Shown here in pieces: positions 29,029 through 39,468 of a stretch of 64,000 nucleotides of DNA. This DNA is from Caulochytrium protostelioides (lineage: Eukaryota; Chytridiomycota; Caulochytriomycetes; Caulochytriales; Caulochytriaceae), in the NCBI GenBank assembly GCA_003615045.1, contig ML014167.1, positions 1-64,000 on the forward strand, written 5' to 3'. The position numbers were made by a program, and so were the translations under genes. How positions within the stretch are numbered: position 1 is the stretch's first letter; each line of letters starts with the position of its first letter. Under the pieces are notes generated by a model. It had not been told where the DNA came from. It did not search any database and saw nothing but the letters and a program-made list of their open reading frames with translations.

Positions 29029-32000
29029 GTCGGCGACCTGGCCTCGCTATCTGCTGTTACGTTCTTTTGGGTTGCTGTTCAAGCGCATGAAGGCAGGGCC
29101 GCATGAAGGCAAGCTTGAAGGCTTGCCAGCCTGAAGGCTGAAGAGGCGTCGATCCCACCGATCATCGAATCATCATCCATCCCGCGAACCAACCAACCCA
29201 AGCAACCAAAAAAAAAAAAAAAAAAAAACGAGGGTCACTGATGGGACCTGGATCGCGTGTGCGTTGGCGGGGGGTCGGGGGAGTCTCACCATCGCTCACA
29301 ACAGACGCTCGCGTTGGAAGCGCGCGCGCGAGCAAGAGGGCGCGTTGGGCCGCCGGGTCTAGTGGCAGATGGGCAGCGAGCCGCGGCGGCGGGAGGGCCG
29401 CCCGCGAATCATCAATCATGGGCTGAAGTGACCCTGAATCGGAGGTTGAATCGGGGGGGGGACTGTCGCACGCAAGATCGGCCGGCGGAGGCGGAGAGCC
29501 CGCATGCCGTAGGCGGCTACCCGCCCGCCCGCGCTCCGCGCAGCGAGGCTGAGCGGCGTCGGTCATTCCCGGCCTTGCCCGACGCGGCTCGCCATCATCA
29601 TCATCGCTCCAGTGAAGAAACCAGAAACATCAGCAATCACCAACAATCAGGCTAGTCATCATGTTGGGAAGGTTTCGCTTCTCTGCCGCTGCTGCTGGCA
29701 GAAAGAGTTCCGACGCACGGCCCAGAATCGAGCCGCAGGGCCGGCCGTGATTTTGGCAGAGCTCCGCTGCTGGCGGGGGCGCGGGGGGGCGGCGACGCCG
29801 ACGGACGCGTGGCGATGGCAAGTCGCCGGCGGGACCTCTCGCCCGAGCGGGGTGAAGAGCGAGCGCCGGAAGCGGAGAGGAGGGATCGGCGGACCGGCGG
29901 CGATGGGAGGCGACAGGGACGCTGGGGCGTGACCGGCCGATCGTCGGTATCACGGCTCCACTTGGCGGCGAGGGGCTTGGGCTGACCTGGGCCGGAGGGC
30001 GTGCCGCGCGTGGGCACGAGTGGGCTGCGGCCCGAGACCTCGCCGTGCGGTGCGCGTGGGCGGCCATGCGAGCGGGGCGACGACGACGCGAGGGCGATGG
30101 CGCTTGCTGGCGCTCCTCAGCCCCTCTTCCATGCGGCGCATGCATCATCGCAACTGCTCGTTCCCAGCGATCCCGGTTCGAAGTCGGAGGAACGCCGATC
30201 CCGGGCCGAGCATCCGAAATGATAGGCCATGCTTAAACTGGGGCATCCAGCATTTTCTGGTTGCTGAAACGTGAGGTTCTTGCGTGGCTCGGAAGACATC
30301 GGATACCATCCCACGACTCGACTCGATGGGACCACTCCCTCCGCGGCTGTTGATGGTTCCTCCATACCTCCCCGGCCCCCCTTCTCTCCTTCAACGTGAT
30401 TTGTCGTCCGCTTGCGTCTCCCAACTTGATCCCTGATCTACGACCAGTAAGAGCATTTCACCCGTTCCCATGGACCATGCATGACCCGAACTCGGGATGG
30501 CCCTGCATCCCGAGTGGACGCCGCGCGGCCTGCCAGAACTCTTCTCCGCAGCCGTCCTTCCGGTCTCCCCGCTCTGCCTTCGCTGTCCTATGCGGCACTC
30601 GACGCAGTCACTAAGCCTCGCCATTCCAGCAAGCCCGTCGTCCGTCGTGCCCTTTCGTGCCTTTCTCTGCGCAACGCGTCCTTTGGTGGCCACCGTTGTG
30701 CGTGTGCCTTCACTGGCCCTTGGCCCCGGCCTCGCCACCGCGCCGGTTGGCCACACGGCGAGCGACGGCCAGCCGATCGGACAAGGAGCGGTCACGTCGG
30801 TAGGACAAGGGTGGACGGCGATGGCGGCGTGCTGCCCCGCCCGCGTTCATACCGCCGTGGGCCTCGTCGTTCGGCACGCGAGCTACCCCCGCGCCGCGCG
30901 GTCCTGCTCCCAGCGCCCAGCGCCTCGCGGCTCCTAGCGCGAGGCACCGAGAGCGAGACATCGCCGCGCCGACGTTTCAGCCGTTCACGTTCGCGTTGTT
31001 GCGACGTTGCTTCGTGCTGGCGCATCGTCTCGTCTGGCCGAGTGTGCGTGTGAGGGTGTGCGTGAGCGTCTGGGTGTGCCTGCGCCTGCCTGAGGGTGAG
31101 GGTGTTGGGCACCGTGCGAGGGGACCGACGACGTGACCATTGGCCCGTGGTCACGTCAGCGGCGGCTGATGCGGATGCTGCGGGCGCCAGCCGCCCGGCG
31201 GGACGCCGTCTGCTGGCGCACGCGCACGCTGCTGGTTCGGTGTGGTGCCTGACCGTCGCTCGTGTGCGCTGCCCGACGGCGAGCGCGCCGTGTGGCGCAA
31301 GGACGACGTCGTTGGCCCGGCGAGCCTGCGCCGCGCCGCGCCCAGGTGGACCTTGACCTTGACCTTGACTTTGACCGATGGCCGACGCCGCCGCTGCGGT
31401 CATGCCTCGGCCGCCACGGCCGTCGCCGGTGCCGGCGCCGCTGGTCGTGCGCCGAGGCGCCGTCCAACCCTCGGCCCGGTCCCCGCCAAACCGACGACGC
31501 CGAAGGCAGGCAAAAGGAAAGAGCCGGGGCCGCGCCCGCCCCGCGGAAGCCCGACGCGCACCGCTTTCGCTGTGCCTGGCTCACCTCTTACCGCTTCTCC
31601 CGACAGCCCCGACAGCCCCGACAGCCTGCGCACCCGCGGCCGCTGGTCCTGCCGCGGCTGTCGGTTGAAGCTCCTCGGTCTCGGGGCGGCCGCGGCGTCA
31701 CAGACCCGTCGCGGCCAATGGCGGAGGGCCTGCACAGGCCCAATGCCAAGCCCCAGCGGCATCGCCGGAGTGCCGCAGTGCTCGAGGGCCGAAGACTGAG
31801 CGTCTGCGAGCGAGATGGGAGAGCGAGGTTGCCAGATGTCCGCGGGCGGCAGGCCGCAGGCGGGCGGTGACAGCGGCCTGCGGTCCGTGGCACCCGACGC
31901 GCTCGGGCTCGTCCTCTCTTGGCCCTCGCGGCCTATGCTTGGTGCTGCGGTGGTGTGGCGGGCCGGTCGGTGTTCCCGCCGTGCTGGCCTCGGGCGCCAT

Positions 32001-32573
32001 ACGCGCCGCGGGCAGGGCGTCGCCGTGCGAGTGCCCCGGCGCGGGCTGCCGATCCGTCAACGGACAAACGGTCGGCGGTGCGCGAGGGCGCGGCGCAGCG
32101 GCGCGCAACGCAATGGCGCCACGGTGCCATGGCGCGAGGTGACATCCCGTCCCCTCTCGGTCGGCAGCGTGGAACACCACGGCGCGGGCTACCGCCCTCC
32201 GCATCCTTCCCCGCGTGGCACCACGGCTGTCGGCCTTTGAACTCGTCGACCAGCCGCCGCCGGGGCTACACGCGTAGCGCCGCTGATGGTTTCCTTTTTT
32301 TTTTACTGCGGAAACTCATGCGCTGGCTGTCGCATGCATGGGGCCTAGTCGCGCTGGTCACACCTGAATGACGTTCTGACTTGTTGTTTTGTTTTGTTTT
32401 GCTTGTGCGTGTGTGCGTGCTGCCCTGCTCTCGTCACCCCGACATCGTGGGCATACCGCTTGCTGCTGCTTGGTCCTCGCTATTTCCCCATTGCTTGATC
32501 AGCCCGTTACCACCGCCCCTGCCTCGGTGCTCGCGACGCTTCCCCGCTTTTAGCCCGCTTCTCCGTCTCCACC
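29029..32573. other. 3.5-kb region without a supportable gene
   Basis: Contains an A21 tract at 29208-29228 and many overlapping GC-rich open frames (30.4-32.2 kb), none with a domain. A frame around 31450-31800 has a Lys/Pro-rich stretch followed by SPDSPDSPDS from a 9-bp repeat, but no start, stop or homology supports it. No RNA gene is apparent. Confidence 0.45.
29208..29228. repeat. Poly-A tract (21 bases)
   Basis: Uninterrupted run of A in an otherwise GC-rich region, preceded by a stretch with repeated gaaggc words. It could be a retroposon tail or a plain homopolymer. Confidence 0.85.
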
Positions 32574-33845
32574 ATGACCCAGGCTACGAAGACGTTTGTC
32601 TGGCCCGACGAGGGCTGCGGCACCGTCCTCTTCACAGGGACCTTCGACAATTGGTCCAAGTCCATCACCGCCGACAAGAACGCCGACGTCCAGTGGACCG
32701 CCACCGTCTCCCAGCCGGTCGGCACCACGATCCAGTTCAAGTGGGTCGTGGACGACAACTGGTGGTAAGTTCCAGCCCGCGTGAGCCCGCTGCCGCCATA
32801 ATCCAGAACCGTTGCTCCGTGTCCGATCCTGCCGTGCTCACCTTTTATTGCTATTTTTTCTTTCACACCTTCTTGTCGCACCAGCAACGCTGAGGGCTAC
32901 CCGCTCTGCGAGGAGGGCAACAACTCTGAATACACCTTCACCGAAGACGATGTCCCCAAGAACACCGCCGCCGCCGCTGCCGCCGCGCCGGCTTCGCCGA
33001 AGAGGACACCCACCGTGCCCAAGACCCCGGCGTCGCCCGTGATGCCGGCGACTACCCTCGTGGCCGCCGTGCCTGTCGCCGAGGCCGCGCCCGTCCAGGA
33101 GGAAGTGCCCAAGGCCGAGGTGTCCCAGGCTGAGGCCCCGAAGGCCGAGACGTCCTCGCCCCAGACCGAGGCCGCGCCCGCTCCCGTGCCCAAGGAGGAG
33201 AAGGCGTTACCGGCGGCGTCTGCAGAGACGCCCGCTGCTGCTGCTGCCGCCCCTCCCGCCGTGGACGCGACGGCCGCTGCTGCCGCTGCCGCCACGGAGG
33301 CCCCGGCCGCTGCCGCTTCCGCGACCGCCGTCGACAAGCTCAAGGCCAAACCGGCCCGCCCGCAGACCCCATCCCCGACGGTCCCGGCCCACGTTGTCTC
33401 GGGATCCTTGAACGAGCTGCAGGAGGCTCCGGCTGCGACCGTGGTCCTGACCGCCCCCCTCGCCGCCGCTGCGCCGGTGGCCGCTGCGCCGGTGGCCGCT
33501 GTGCCGGTGGCCGCTGCGACGCCCGAGGTCGCGCCGCCGGCACCCCCCGCAAAGGACGAGCCCGCTGCCGACGCCGCCGCCGCCGCTGCCGCCCCGGTGG
33601 CCGCCGTCCCGGTGGCCGCCGTCACGCCGACCATCGACACCAAGTCGGACGCCGCGCCGCTTGCGACGGCGGCGGGCACGGAGGAAGCCTCCCGCCCGAA
33701 GAAGCCGATCGGGTTCCTGCGCCGCTTGTTTACGCGCAAGTCGAAGTCGAAGGAGAGCACGTCGTCGGGCACGTCGTCGCACAGCGTGGCCGAGACGCCG
33801 TCGCCGAACGCGGCGCCCGCCGTGGCCGCCGGCTCGGTGGCGTAA
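32574..33845 (+). CDS. CBM48 (AMPK-beta/Crp1-type glycogen-binding) protein
   Basis: Exons 32574-32764 and 32885-33845 give a 383-residue protein. Residues 1-85 form a CBM48 carbohydrate-binding module of the AMPK-beta/isoamylase type: FVWPDEGCGTVLFTGTFDNW, then TIQFKWVVDDNW at the end of the first exon. The 120-base intron (GTAAGT...CACCAG) splits a Cys codon inside the module. Without splicing the frame stops at once. Yeast Crp1/Mdg1 have the same layout of an N-terminal CBM48 and a long disordered tail. Residues ~95-330 are Ala/Pro/Glu/Val-rich with short internal repeats (AAAPVA, VPVA). A basic block PIGFLRRLFTRKSKSKE near residue 340 could bind membranes or nucleic acid. No catalytic domain follows, so a glycogen or cruciform-binding scaffold role is likely but unproven. 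Confidence 0.85.
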
Positions 33846-35255
33846 GGATGCGGCGTGGTCTGAGCGCTCGCGACGCGCGGTGGCCTTTCCGGCAGAACAG
33901 CCGCGCGCCACCGATGCCGTCCTATTGATACCTCGTCGCGTGCGGCGTTGCGCCGCTGTGGTTAATTTGCCACGTCCCCCCATGGTTGATGTCGTCCGCG
34001 GCTGTGATGATTCTCTTCACCGCGGAGCGAGACAGCGGGACCGGCCTTTGCCGTATTCAACATGGCTCAGACTCGCCACGCTAGCGGTCGGCCTTTCTTG
34101 ATTCAATTTCTTTTTTTTTCTTTGCCCCTCTCTCCTATCCTTATTTGGATGTGTTCAATCTTCTTTTCTTCCTATTGATCACGGACGTTGCTCCTGCCTG
34201 TGGATGCCTTTCAGGCGGTTGCTTGACTCCGGCTCCCGGCTCCTTGCCCCTTCCCCGCCCAATACACGTGTTCGTCGCTTGCGATACACAAACTCCCTTC
34301 TTTCCCTTCCCTTCCCTCTTATCGCCTTGTGTAGCATGCACCCGAGCAACTGAATATCGGAAGAAGCTCTCTTAGCAGCTGCCTCAGATAGCGAGGTGGT
34401 CGACCGACAATGATGAACGGAATGAAGGGATTGAACCGACGGCACCGTGCTTGTTTTCCGCCGCGATCGGCAGCACCATTGTTCTTCCGAAAGCGCGAAC
34501 GAGGATTGAGCGCTGCGCCATGACCAGCCTGGCCGACCCCGCCAGGCGCAGAGCCCCGACGCGCAGCGGGCGGGCGGGCTTTCGCCCACGGCCTGGCCGC
34601 GCCACCGCGTCGCCCTTTCACCGCTAACTCCGGCATCGGTCCCGAGGCTCAAGCGATGGAGCCTCGGCAGCGGCGCCCCCACATGTTCCCTTCTGTGCTG
34701 CGCACCGCCGTTTGCGGCGGCGACCCGTCTGGTCGCGCCACCGTCTCGCCGCTCGCCTGCGGTGCCGTGGCGCACCCTAAGACAACCTTTTGTTTTTGCG
34801 TGGAGCATGGCCAAGGGTCCCATCGTCGGCGCTTCGGCCTAAGGCATGGGGCATTCCGAAGGGTCCGCATCGGACGACGTGCTGGGGACGATCGGAGGGA
34901 CTGCCGGATGCGACAGCCGGTGGCGAGGGTCGGTGGGAGCCTGGACGGCGCCGACGAGCCTGTCGTCTCCGATGGCAAGCATGTTGTATCAAGGCGAGAA
35001 CTCCGATGGCGGCATCGATGCCGCCGATCCCTTTCTCAAACCTTCTGCCAGAGGCGGGACGAAGACCGCGGATTTAACTCATCGCGCTATCCAGCCGTCA
35101 AATCATTCCGTGTGGATTCCGAGTGTGTTGTGCGCGACGATCCTCGATCCCTCATCCGTCGGTAATACCTGTTCGATCTTCTATCCGTCGGCGATACCTG
35201 TTTCTTGTTTCTTGCTTGAGCCTGGTCCGCGCGCAGCGTCCTTGCTTCATTGACG
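33846..35255. other. Intergenic region upstream of the citrate carrier
   Basis: About 1.4 kb. Pyrimidine-rich, lower-GC sequence near 34110-34330, then GC-rich overlapping frames. A B-box-like string near 34430 on the minus strand does not fold as a tRNA. A 29-base-period repeat lies in the presumed leader of the next gene. Confidence 0.45.
35154..35203 (+). repeat. Tandem repeat in the citrate carrier leader
   Basis: Two copies of a 21-base word (atccgtcgg...atacctgtt) with a 29-base period, starting about 100 bases before the ATG of the carrier gene. A role in regulation is possible but not shown. Confidence 0.7.
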
Positions 35256-36179
35256 ATGGCCGCCTCCGATGCCAAGAAAGCCGCGCTGCCCGGCCCGGCG
35301 ACCGCGCTGCTGGCCGGCGCCTTCGCCGGCGGTGTGGAAGGCCTTATCACGTTCCCAACCGAGTACATCAAAACGCTGCTGCAGCTGCCATCGGCCCACA
35401 AGCAGAGCGCCGTCCAGCTCGTCGCGTCGACGTTCCGCCAGGACGGGATCCGCGCATTCTACCGCGGCGCGCCCGCCATGGTCGCCGGCAACACGCTCAA
35501 GGCCGCGGTTCGCTTCGGCACCTACGAGCGCCTGAAGGCCGCCTGCGCGCATCCGACCGACGGCCTGACGCCACCGCGCATCATCGCCGCCGGCATAGGC
35601 GCCGGCATCCTCGAGGGACTGCTGGTCGTCACGCCCGCCGAGACGGTTAAGACGCGGGTCATTGAGGACGCGCGCCGGTCACCGCCGCGGTACGGCGGCT
35701 CCAGCGTCGCGGCGCTTCGCCACGTGGTCCGCAGCGAGGGCGTCGCGGCGCTGTGGCGCGGCACCACGGCGGTCGTGCTGCGGCAGGGCGGCAACGGCGC
35801 CGTCCGCCTCAGCGTGTACGGGCTGCTCAAGGAGCGCGCGCAGCGCCTCGCCGACCGCGACGGCGCTGCCATTCCGTGGCACGTGCACACGGTCAACGGG
35901 CTGATCGCGGGCGTCGCGACGGTGTTTGCGACGCAGCCGCTGGACGTGATCAAGACGGGGATGCAGTCGACGGCGGCGGATGGGTCGCGCCAGTACACGT
36001 CGACGTGGGCGTGTGTGCGGGGCACGATTGCCGGCGCCTCGGGGCCGGTGGCCAAAACCACGGCCTTCTGGGCCGGCGCGACCCCGCGCCTTGTGCGCCT
36101 CAGTATGAGCGGCAGCATCGCGTTCACCTGCTACGAGCTGGCGGTCGGGTTCATGAACCAGATCGGGTTTGCTTACTAG
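35256..36179 (+). CDS. CTP1: Mitochondrial tricarboxylate (citrate) carrier
   Basis: A 307-residue member of the mitochondrial carrier family (SLC25A1/Ctp1), which exchanges citrate for malate across the inner mitochondrial membrane. The three homologous repeats each carry the PX[DE]XX[KR] signature: FPTEYIKT, TPAETVKT and QPLDVIKT. The second repeat, EGLLVVTPAETVKTR, is characteristic of the citrate branch. Six membrane helices are expected. Length and the ending MNQIGFAY fit the family. The ATG at 35256 is preferred to a TTG six bases upstream. A short stretch of Asp/Asn-type codons follows the stop. The gene is convergent with the dehydrogenase at 36399. Confidence 0.94.
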   Translation: MAASDAKKAALPGPATALLAGAFAGGVEGLITFPTEYIKTLLQLPSAHKQSAVQLVASTFRQDGIRAFYRGAPAMVAGNTLKAAVRFGTYERLKAACAHPTDGLTPPRIIAAGIGAGILEGLLVVTPAETVKTRVIEDARRSPPRYGGSSVAALRHVVRSEGVAALWRGTTAVVLRQGGNGAVRLSVYGLLKERAQRLADRDGAAIPWHVHTVNGLIAGVATVFATQPLDVIKTGMQSTAADGSRQYTSTWACVRGTIAGASGPVAKTTAFWAGATPRLVRLSMSGSIAFTCYELAVGFMNQIGFAY

Positions 36180-36398
36180 ACGACGATGACAATGACAACG
36201 GCGACGGCGACGTAATTTCGGACGGCTGCACGGCCATGTCATAACATACAATAGAATGTTGAAAAGTATCAAAAGACTGAGAGAGAATGGACGTGTGGTG
36301 ATGGCAAGAGGTCGACAAAGCGCGTTGCTGCTTCCCGTGGGCGCATGGAGGCTGACCTACTGCAACCTCATGTGACGCCGGCATGGTGGGAATCTCCG

Positions 36399-37514
36399 TT
36401 ACGCCTCCGTGGTCAAGCCGGGCCACGAGCCGCCGAAACCCTTCTCGGCAAGCAGGGCCTCGGTGGCGTCCCAGAGGGCGCGCAGCTGCTCCGGGTCGCG
36501 GGCGGACCCGGGCAAGGAAGCCAGCTTGCCATAGGGCTCCCAGTACTGCCCGCGATGGGCGCGGCGCTTCTGTTCGCGTTTTGCCGGGTCGGGCTCGTCG
36601 GTCGCCAGCATGGTTGTCTCGTCGGCTGCCAGGAACACACTCGTCTTGGCGCCGTCGCTCGGCGTCGAGAGCAGCGGCCGGAGGAGACGTCCCGCGAAGG
36701 CATACTGCGCCGTGGCGAACAGCGAGGTGTCCACGATGCCTGGGTGGCACGAGTTGGCAAAGAACTCGGCGGCCTTCTCGGGCGTGATCGTGACGGAGTC
36801 GGCACTAGCATCGGCGTTCGCCGGCCCCGAGGGGCTGCTGCTCGTCGCGGCATGGGCCGCGGCGGCGGCATCGACACGTCGCGTCAACTCGGTCGCAAAC
36901 ATCATGACCGCGCGCTTCGTGTCGCCGTAGGCCAAGTAGGGCGAGTAGCGCGCCGGGTCATTCCAGAACTCCCAGAACTTGGAGCGCGCCATCAAGTGGC
37001 CCCGCGAGGAGAGCGTGACGACGCGGGGCTGCGGCGCGCGCAGCAGGCAGGGCCACAGCTCGCGCGTGAGCAGGAATGGTGCGATGTAGTTGATAGCCAT
37101 TTGGCTCTCGATGCCGTTCGCGCTCGGCTTGTACGTCGACACGCCCATAACCCCGGCGTTGTTCACGAGAATGTCCAGCACGCGGTGGTCAGCGGCCCAT
37201 GCGCGCGCGCCGTCCCTGACGGACTGCAGGTCATCCAGCTGCATGGGCACGACCGCGACCTCGGCGCCGGGGACCTCACGACGGATATATTCGACCACAA
37301 GTGCGGCATTGTCGGGGCGACGGCTCGTGATGAAGACGGACGCGCCCTTGCGCGCCAGCTCGAGAGCCGTGTGCAGGCCGATGCCCTGCTGCGCCGAGAC
37401 TTTGCCGTCGATGGGCGCGATGTAGGACACGCCCGTCACGAGCGCCGTCTTGCCCTGCAGCGACGGCAGTTGGTCGTACGACCACGACGATCCGAACCAG
37501 CTGAATGGGAACAT
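36399..37514 (-). CDS. Short-chain dehydrogenase/reductase (retinol dehydrogenase/WWOX-like)
   Basis: A 371-residue classical-type SDR that should use NAD(P)H on an alcohol, ketone or lipid substrate. Visible elements: LQGKTALVTG for the first beta strand, NNAGVMG, VVTLSSRGH with the catalytic Ser, and the YxxxK pair in YGDTK. The glycine-rich loop is unusual. Instead of TGxxxGIG it reads TG, then about 15 extra residues (VSYIAPIDGKVSAQQ), then GIG. An intron there would not restore the normal spacing, so it looks like a real insertion. The C-terminal part (residues 240-371) has WEPYGK and a variable helical end, as in RDH/WWOX-like enzymes. The N-terminal FPFSWFGSSW may associate with membranes. 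Substrate cannot be told from sequence. Confidence 0.88.
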   Translation of the reverse strand: MFPFSWFGSSWSYDQLPSLQGKTALVTGVSYIAPIDGKVSAQQGIGLHTALELARKGASVFITSRRPDNAALVVEYIRREVPGAEVAVVPMQLDDLQSVRDGARAWAADHRVLDILVNNAGVMGVSTYKPSANGIESQMAINYIAPFLLTRELWPCLLRAPQPRVVTLSSRGHLMARSKFWEFWNDPARYSPYLAYGDTKRAVMMFATELTRRVDAAAAAHAATSSSPSGPANADASADSVTITPEKAAEFFANSCHPGIVDTSLFATAQYAFAGRLLRPLLSTPSDGAKTSVFLAADETTMLATDEPDPAKREQKRRAHRGQYWEPYGKLASLPGSARDPEQLRALWDATEALLAEKGFGGSWPGLTTEA

Positions 37515-38690
37515 GGCGAATCAAAGCAGCAGGAGAAAAGGTTCAACAAGATTGGTGGCGCGATTCCATTAAAAAAAAAACTGATGTAACGATGGAAAGT
37601 GAATCGGCGAGCGTGGCAATCCCGGCGTGGCTGGCGATCCGATCGTCTCAATGAAGCGCCAGATTCGTAATCAATTTCCCGAGCTTGGTGACTTACGGCG
37701 ACGGCGCCATACCCAGAGAGACCCGCTTTATAGGCTCAGTGACATTGCCATCCCGCGCACCCGTGGGGATGCTCGCGCGTCCATGCCATGGCGGCGATAC
37801 CTCATCTGCCCGCCATGCCCGCCCGCACACATCGTCACGTGACTGACCGTCGTCCTGCCCATGTCCGCCCCTCGGCGCGGCCACGTCAAGGCCACGTCCC
37901 GTCAAGGGCGCGGCGTTTATGCCCGCGTCTTCCGCTGGCATGCGGCATGGCCCTTGCCGGCTTGCGTTGTCTTGGAGGGCCTGCGGGCTCCATCCTCTCT
38001 CTTTCATTGGAATTCACGCTCGCATGAAGAACACGTTTCGTTGCTGTCAATGCAGAGGGCCCAGGGCGCCGGCCACGGTGACGGTGACGGTGACGGTGAC
38101 GGGTTGGCGGGGAAGGGGTCGCGGACGTGGAAGGCGTGACGTGCTGGCCGCCGTGGCGCCGGATCGAAACATAGCTGCCAGCGCCATGTGCTCTTCTCGA
38201 CCCAGGGCCACCTGCATCCATGTTTGGTCGACCGAATGAGGTAGATTGAGGATGCTGCGGCAGGCAAAAAAAGAAAAAAGAAAAAAGAAAAGGCAGAAGA
38301 GGGATGGGGAGGCACGACGCGGTCGGGTTCCCGCGCTGTTCGTGCTCGCGAGAGACATCGCTTGCGCTGCACGGTCAGCTGCTTCCCGTCTAGGACGACG
38401 ATGAAGGCCCGATTTAGACCGCGTCAGAAAAGGGCCCAGGAGCCGGGGGTAGGCAGGGCTCCGTCATCTGCGTGGCGGGCCGTTGGCCTCGGGCACAGCC
38501 GTTGCTACTGCCGCCGCCGCCGTTTTCGTAGCCCATGGGCCTAGGAAAAGGATCGACCGTCGTCAAACCGGCTACCGGTGTTTGTATGAGCGTTAAGGAC
38601 GGCTCATCTGCGAGCCGCCGACATGGCGCCCATCGAAGTCCTGGGCGAGACCCAATGAGATCTCAACTCTGACGTATCCGCTCAATTCAA
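37515..38690. other. Intergenic region upstream of the dehydrogenase
   Basis: No supportable gene. It contains GGTGAC hexamer repeats at about 38078-38102 and an A-rich stretch of A6-7 runs separated by G at 38267-38292. The far right end merges into the Fanzor remnant. Confidence 0.45.
38078..38102. repeat. GGTGAC hexanucleotide repeat
   Basis: About four tandem ggtgac/ggtgacg units in intergenic sequence. Confidence 0.7.
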
Positions 38691-39118
38691 GCAGTGGTGA
38701 TCGCCCAAGCACGAGAAAACGTGGGAACGAACGCACTAACGAAGGACCAGCGACAGGATCTGAAGCGGCATTTCCTATCCCAGCTATGGTCGACGGCCAT
38801 GGTCACCCACACACCAAAACATATCAACTAGATCGAGATGACGCCTCGCGCCGACGCTGGTCAACCCGGTCCGCAGGACTCCGGGGGTATGCCCAGACGC
38901 ATGTGGTCCTGAAGCCCGATCAACGCCGGCACTCGGGGATCGTGGTTCGAGGTTTGCTGTGTTGTGAAGCCACCCACAGCACGTTTGTGAATCGCAATCT
39001 CAATGCCGCGTTCAATTTCCGACGCTGTCTGGCCTTACCCGCCAGACCGATAGCGCTGTGCCTCAACCCCGGGCAAGACCCGCTGCAACCCAGGGTCGGC
39101 AAGCTCATCCGACATTGA
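38690..39118 (+). pseudogene. Fanzor/TnpB-like C-terminal remnant 2
   Basis: The better preserved part is 38870-39118. It reads GYAQTHVVLKPDQ, then RGLLCCEATHSTFVNRNLNAAFNFRRC, then LALPARP...LNPG and GKLIRH with a TGA at 39116. This resembles the zinc-ribbon/RuvC-III end of Fanzor/TnpB proteins and shares its ending with remnant 1. The DNA at 38857-38910 also matches remnant 3 (gacgc-ggtcaacccggt...gtggtcctga). Only a damaged ribbon is left, and the RuvC-III aspartate position reads Asn (NRNLNAA), so it is dead. Upstream, 38690-38830 has a coding-like frame (ARENVGTNALTKDQRQDLKRH) that stops near 38830 and may be an earlier piece of the same gene. No inverted repeats or target duplications are evident. 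Confidence 0.72.
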
Positions 39119-39134
39119 ACCAACTGCGGGACTG

Positions 39135-39170
39135 CCTCGGTGGGGGGACCCCTGGGGGACACCACGGAGG
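39135..39170 (+). ncRNA. Post-stop hairpin of Fanzor remnant 2 (omega-RNA-like candidate)
   Basis: CCTCGGTG (39135-39142) pairs with CACGGAGG (39163-39170) at seven of eight positions. It starts 16 bases after the stop, exactly as in remnant 1. Compared with remnant 1, a T-A pair has become C-G at position 2 and a G-C pair has become T-A at position 7, so pairing is kept while sequence changes. This supports a structured RNA, possibly the guide scaffold of the original element. Confidence 0.4.
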
Positions 39171-39356
39171 GCATGGTTTGCGTGATGGGTCGGGGAGGGT
39201 GGCCTGTACGTTCCTCACCTTGAATATGTGTGCCGTGACCGAGATCGCCCAAGGATGTGGAGTCCGGGGTGTATCACGTCATTCAGCAAGCTGGGCATCG
39301 AATAAATATAATAATATAGCATGGACACTGAATTGAATGAACATTGCTGCATCGAT

Positions 39357-39428
39357 GCATCGCTAAGTTTCTGCATCGCGACATTACTGCATCACTAAAT
39401 TTCTGTATCGCCACATTGCAGCATCGCG
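39357..39428 (+). repeat. 32-bp tandem repeat in the TBCD leader
   Basis: Two full units and an eight-base partial unit (gcatcgctaagtttct... type) ending 40 bases before the TBCD ATG. Units differ at a few positions. AT-rich sequence with taataatatag precedes it. Confidence 0.75.
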
Positions 39429-39468
39429 TCCCCGTCTCTCCGCGACGTTCGGGTCGATTCGTGCCACG

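Noticed and set aside
34420-34445. tRNA B-box-like sequence (GGTTCAATCC) on the minus strand
   Set aside because: The T-stem cannot pair (gtcgg against ccttc), and no A box or acceptor stem is found at the right distance.
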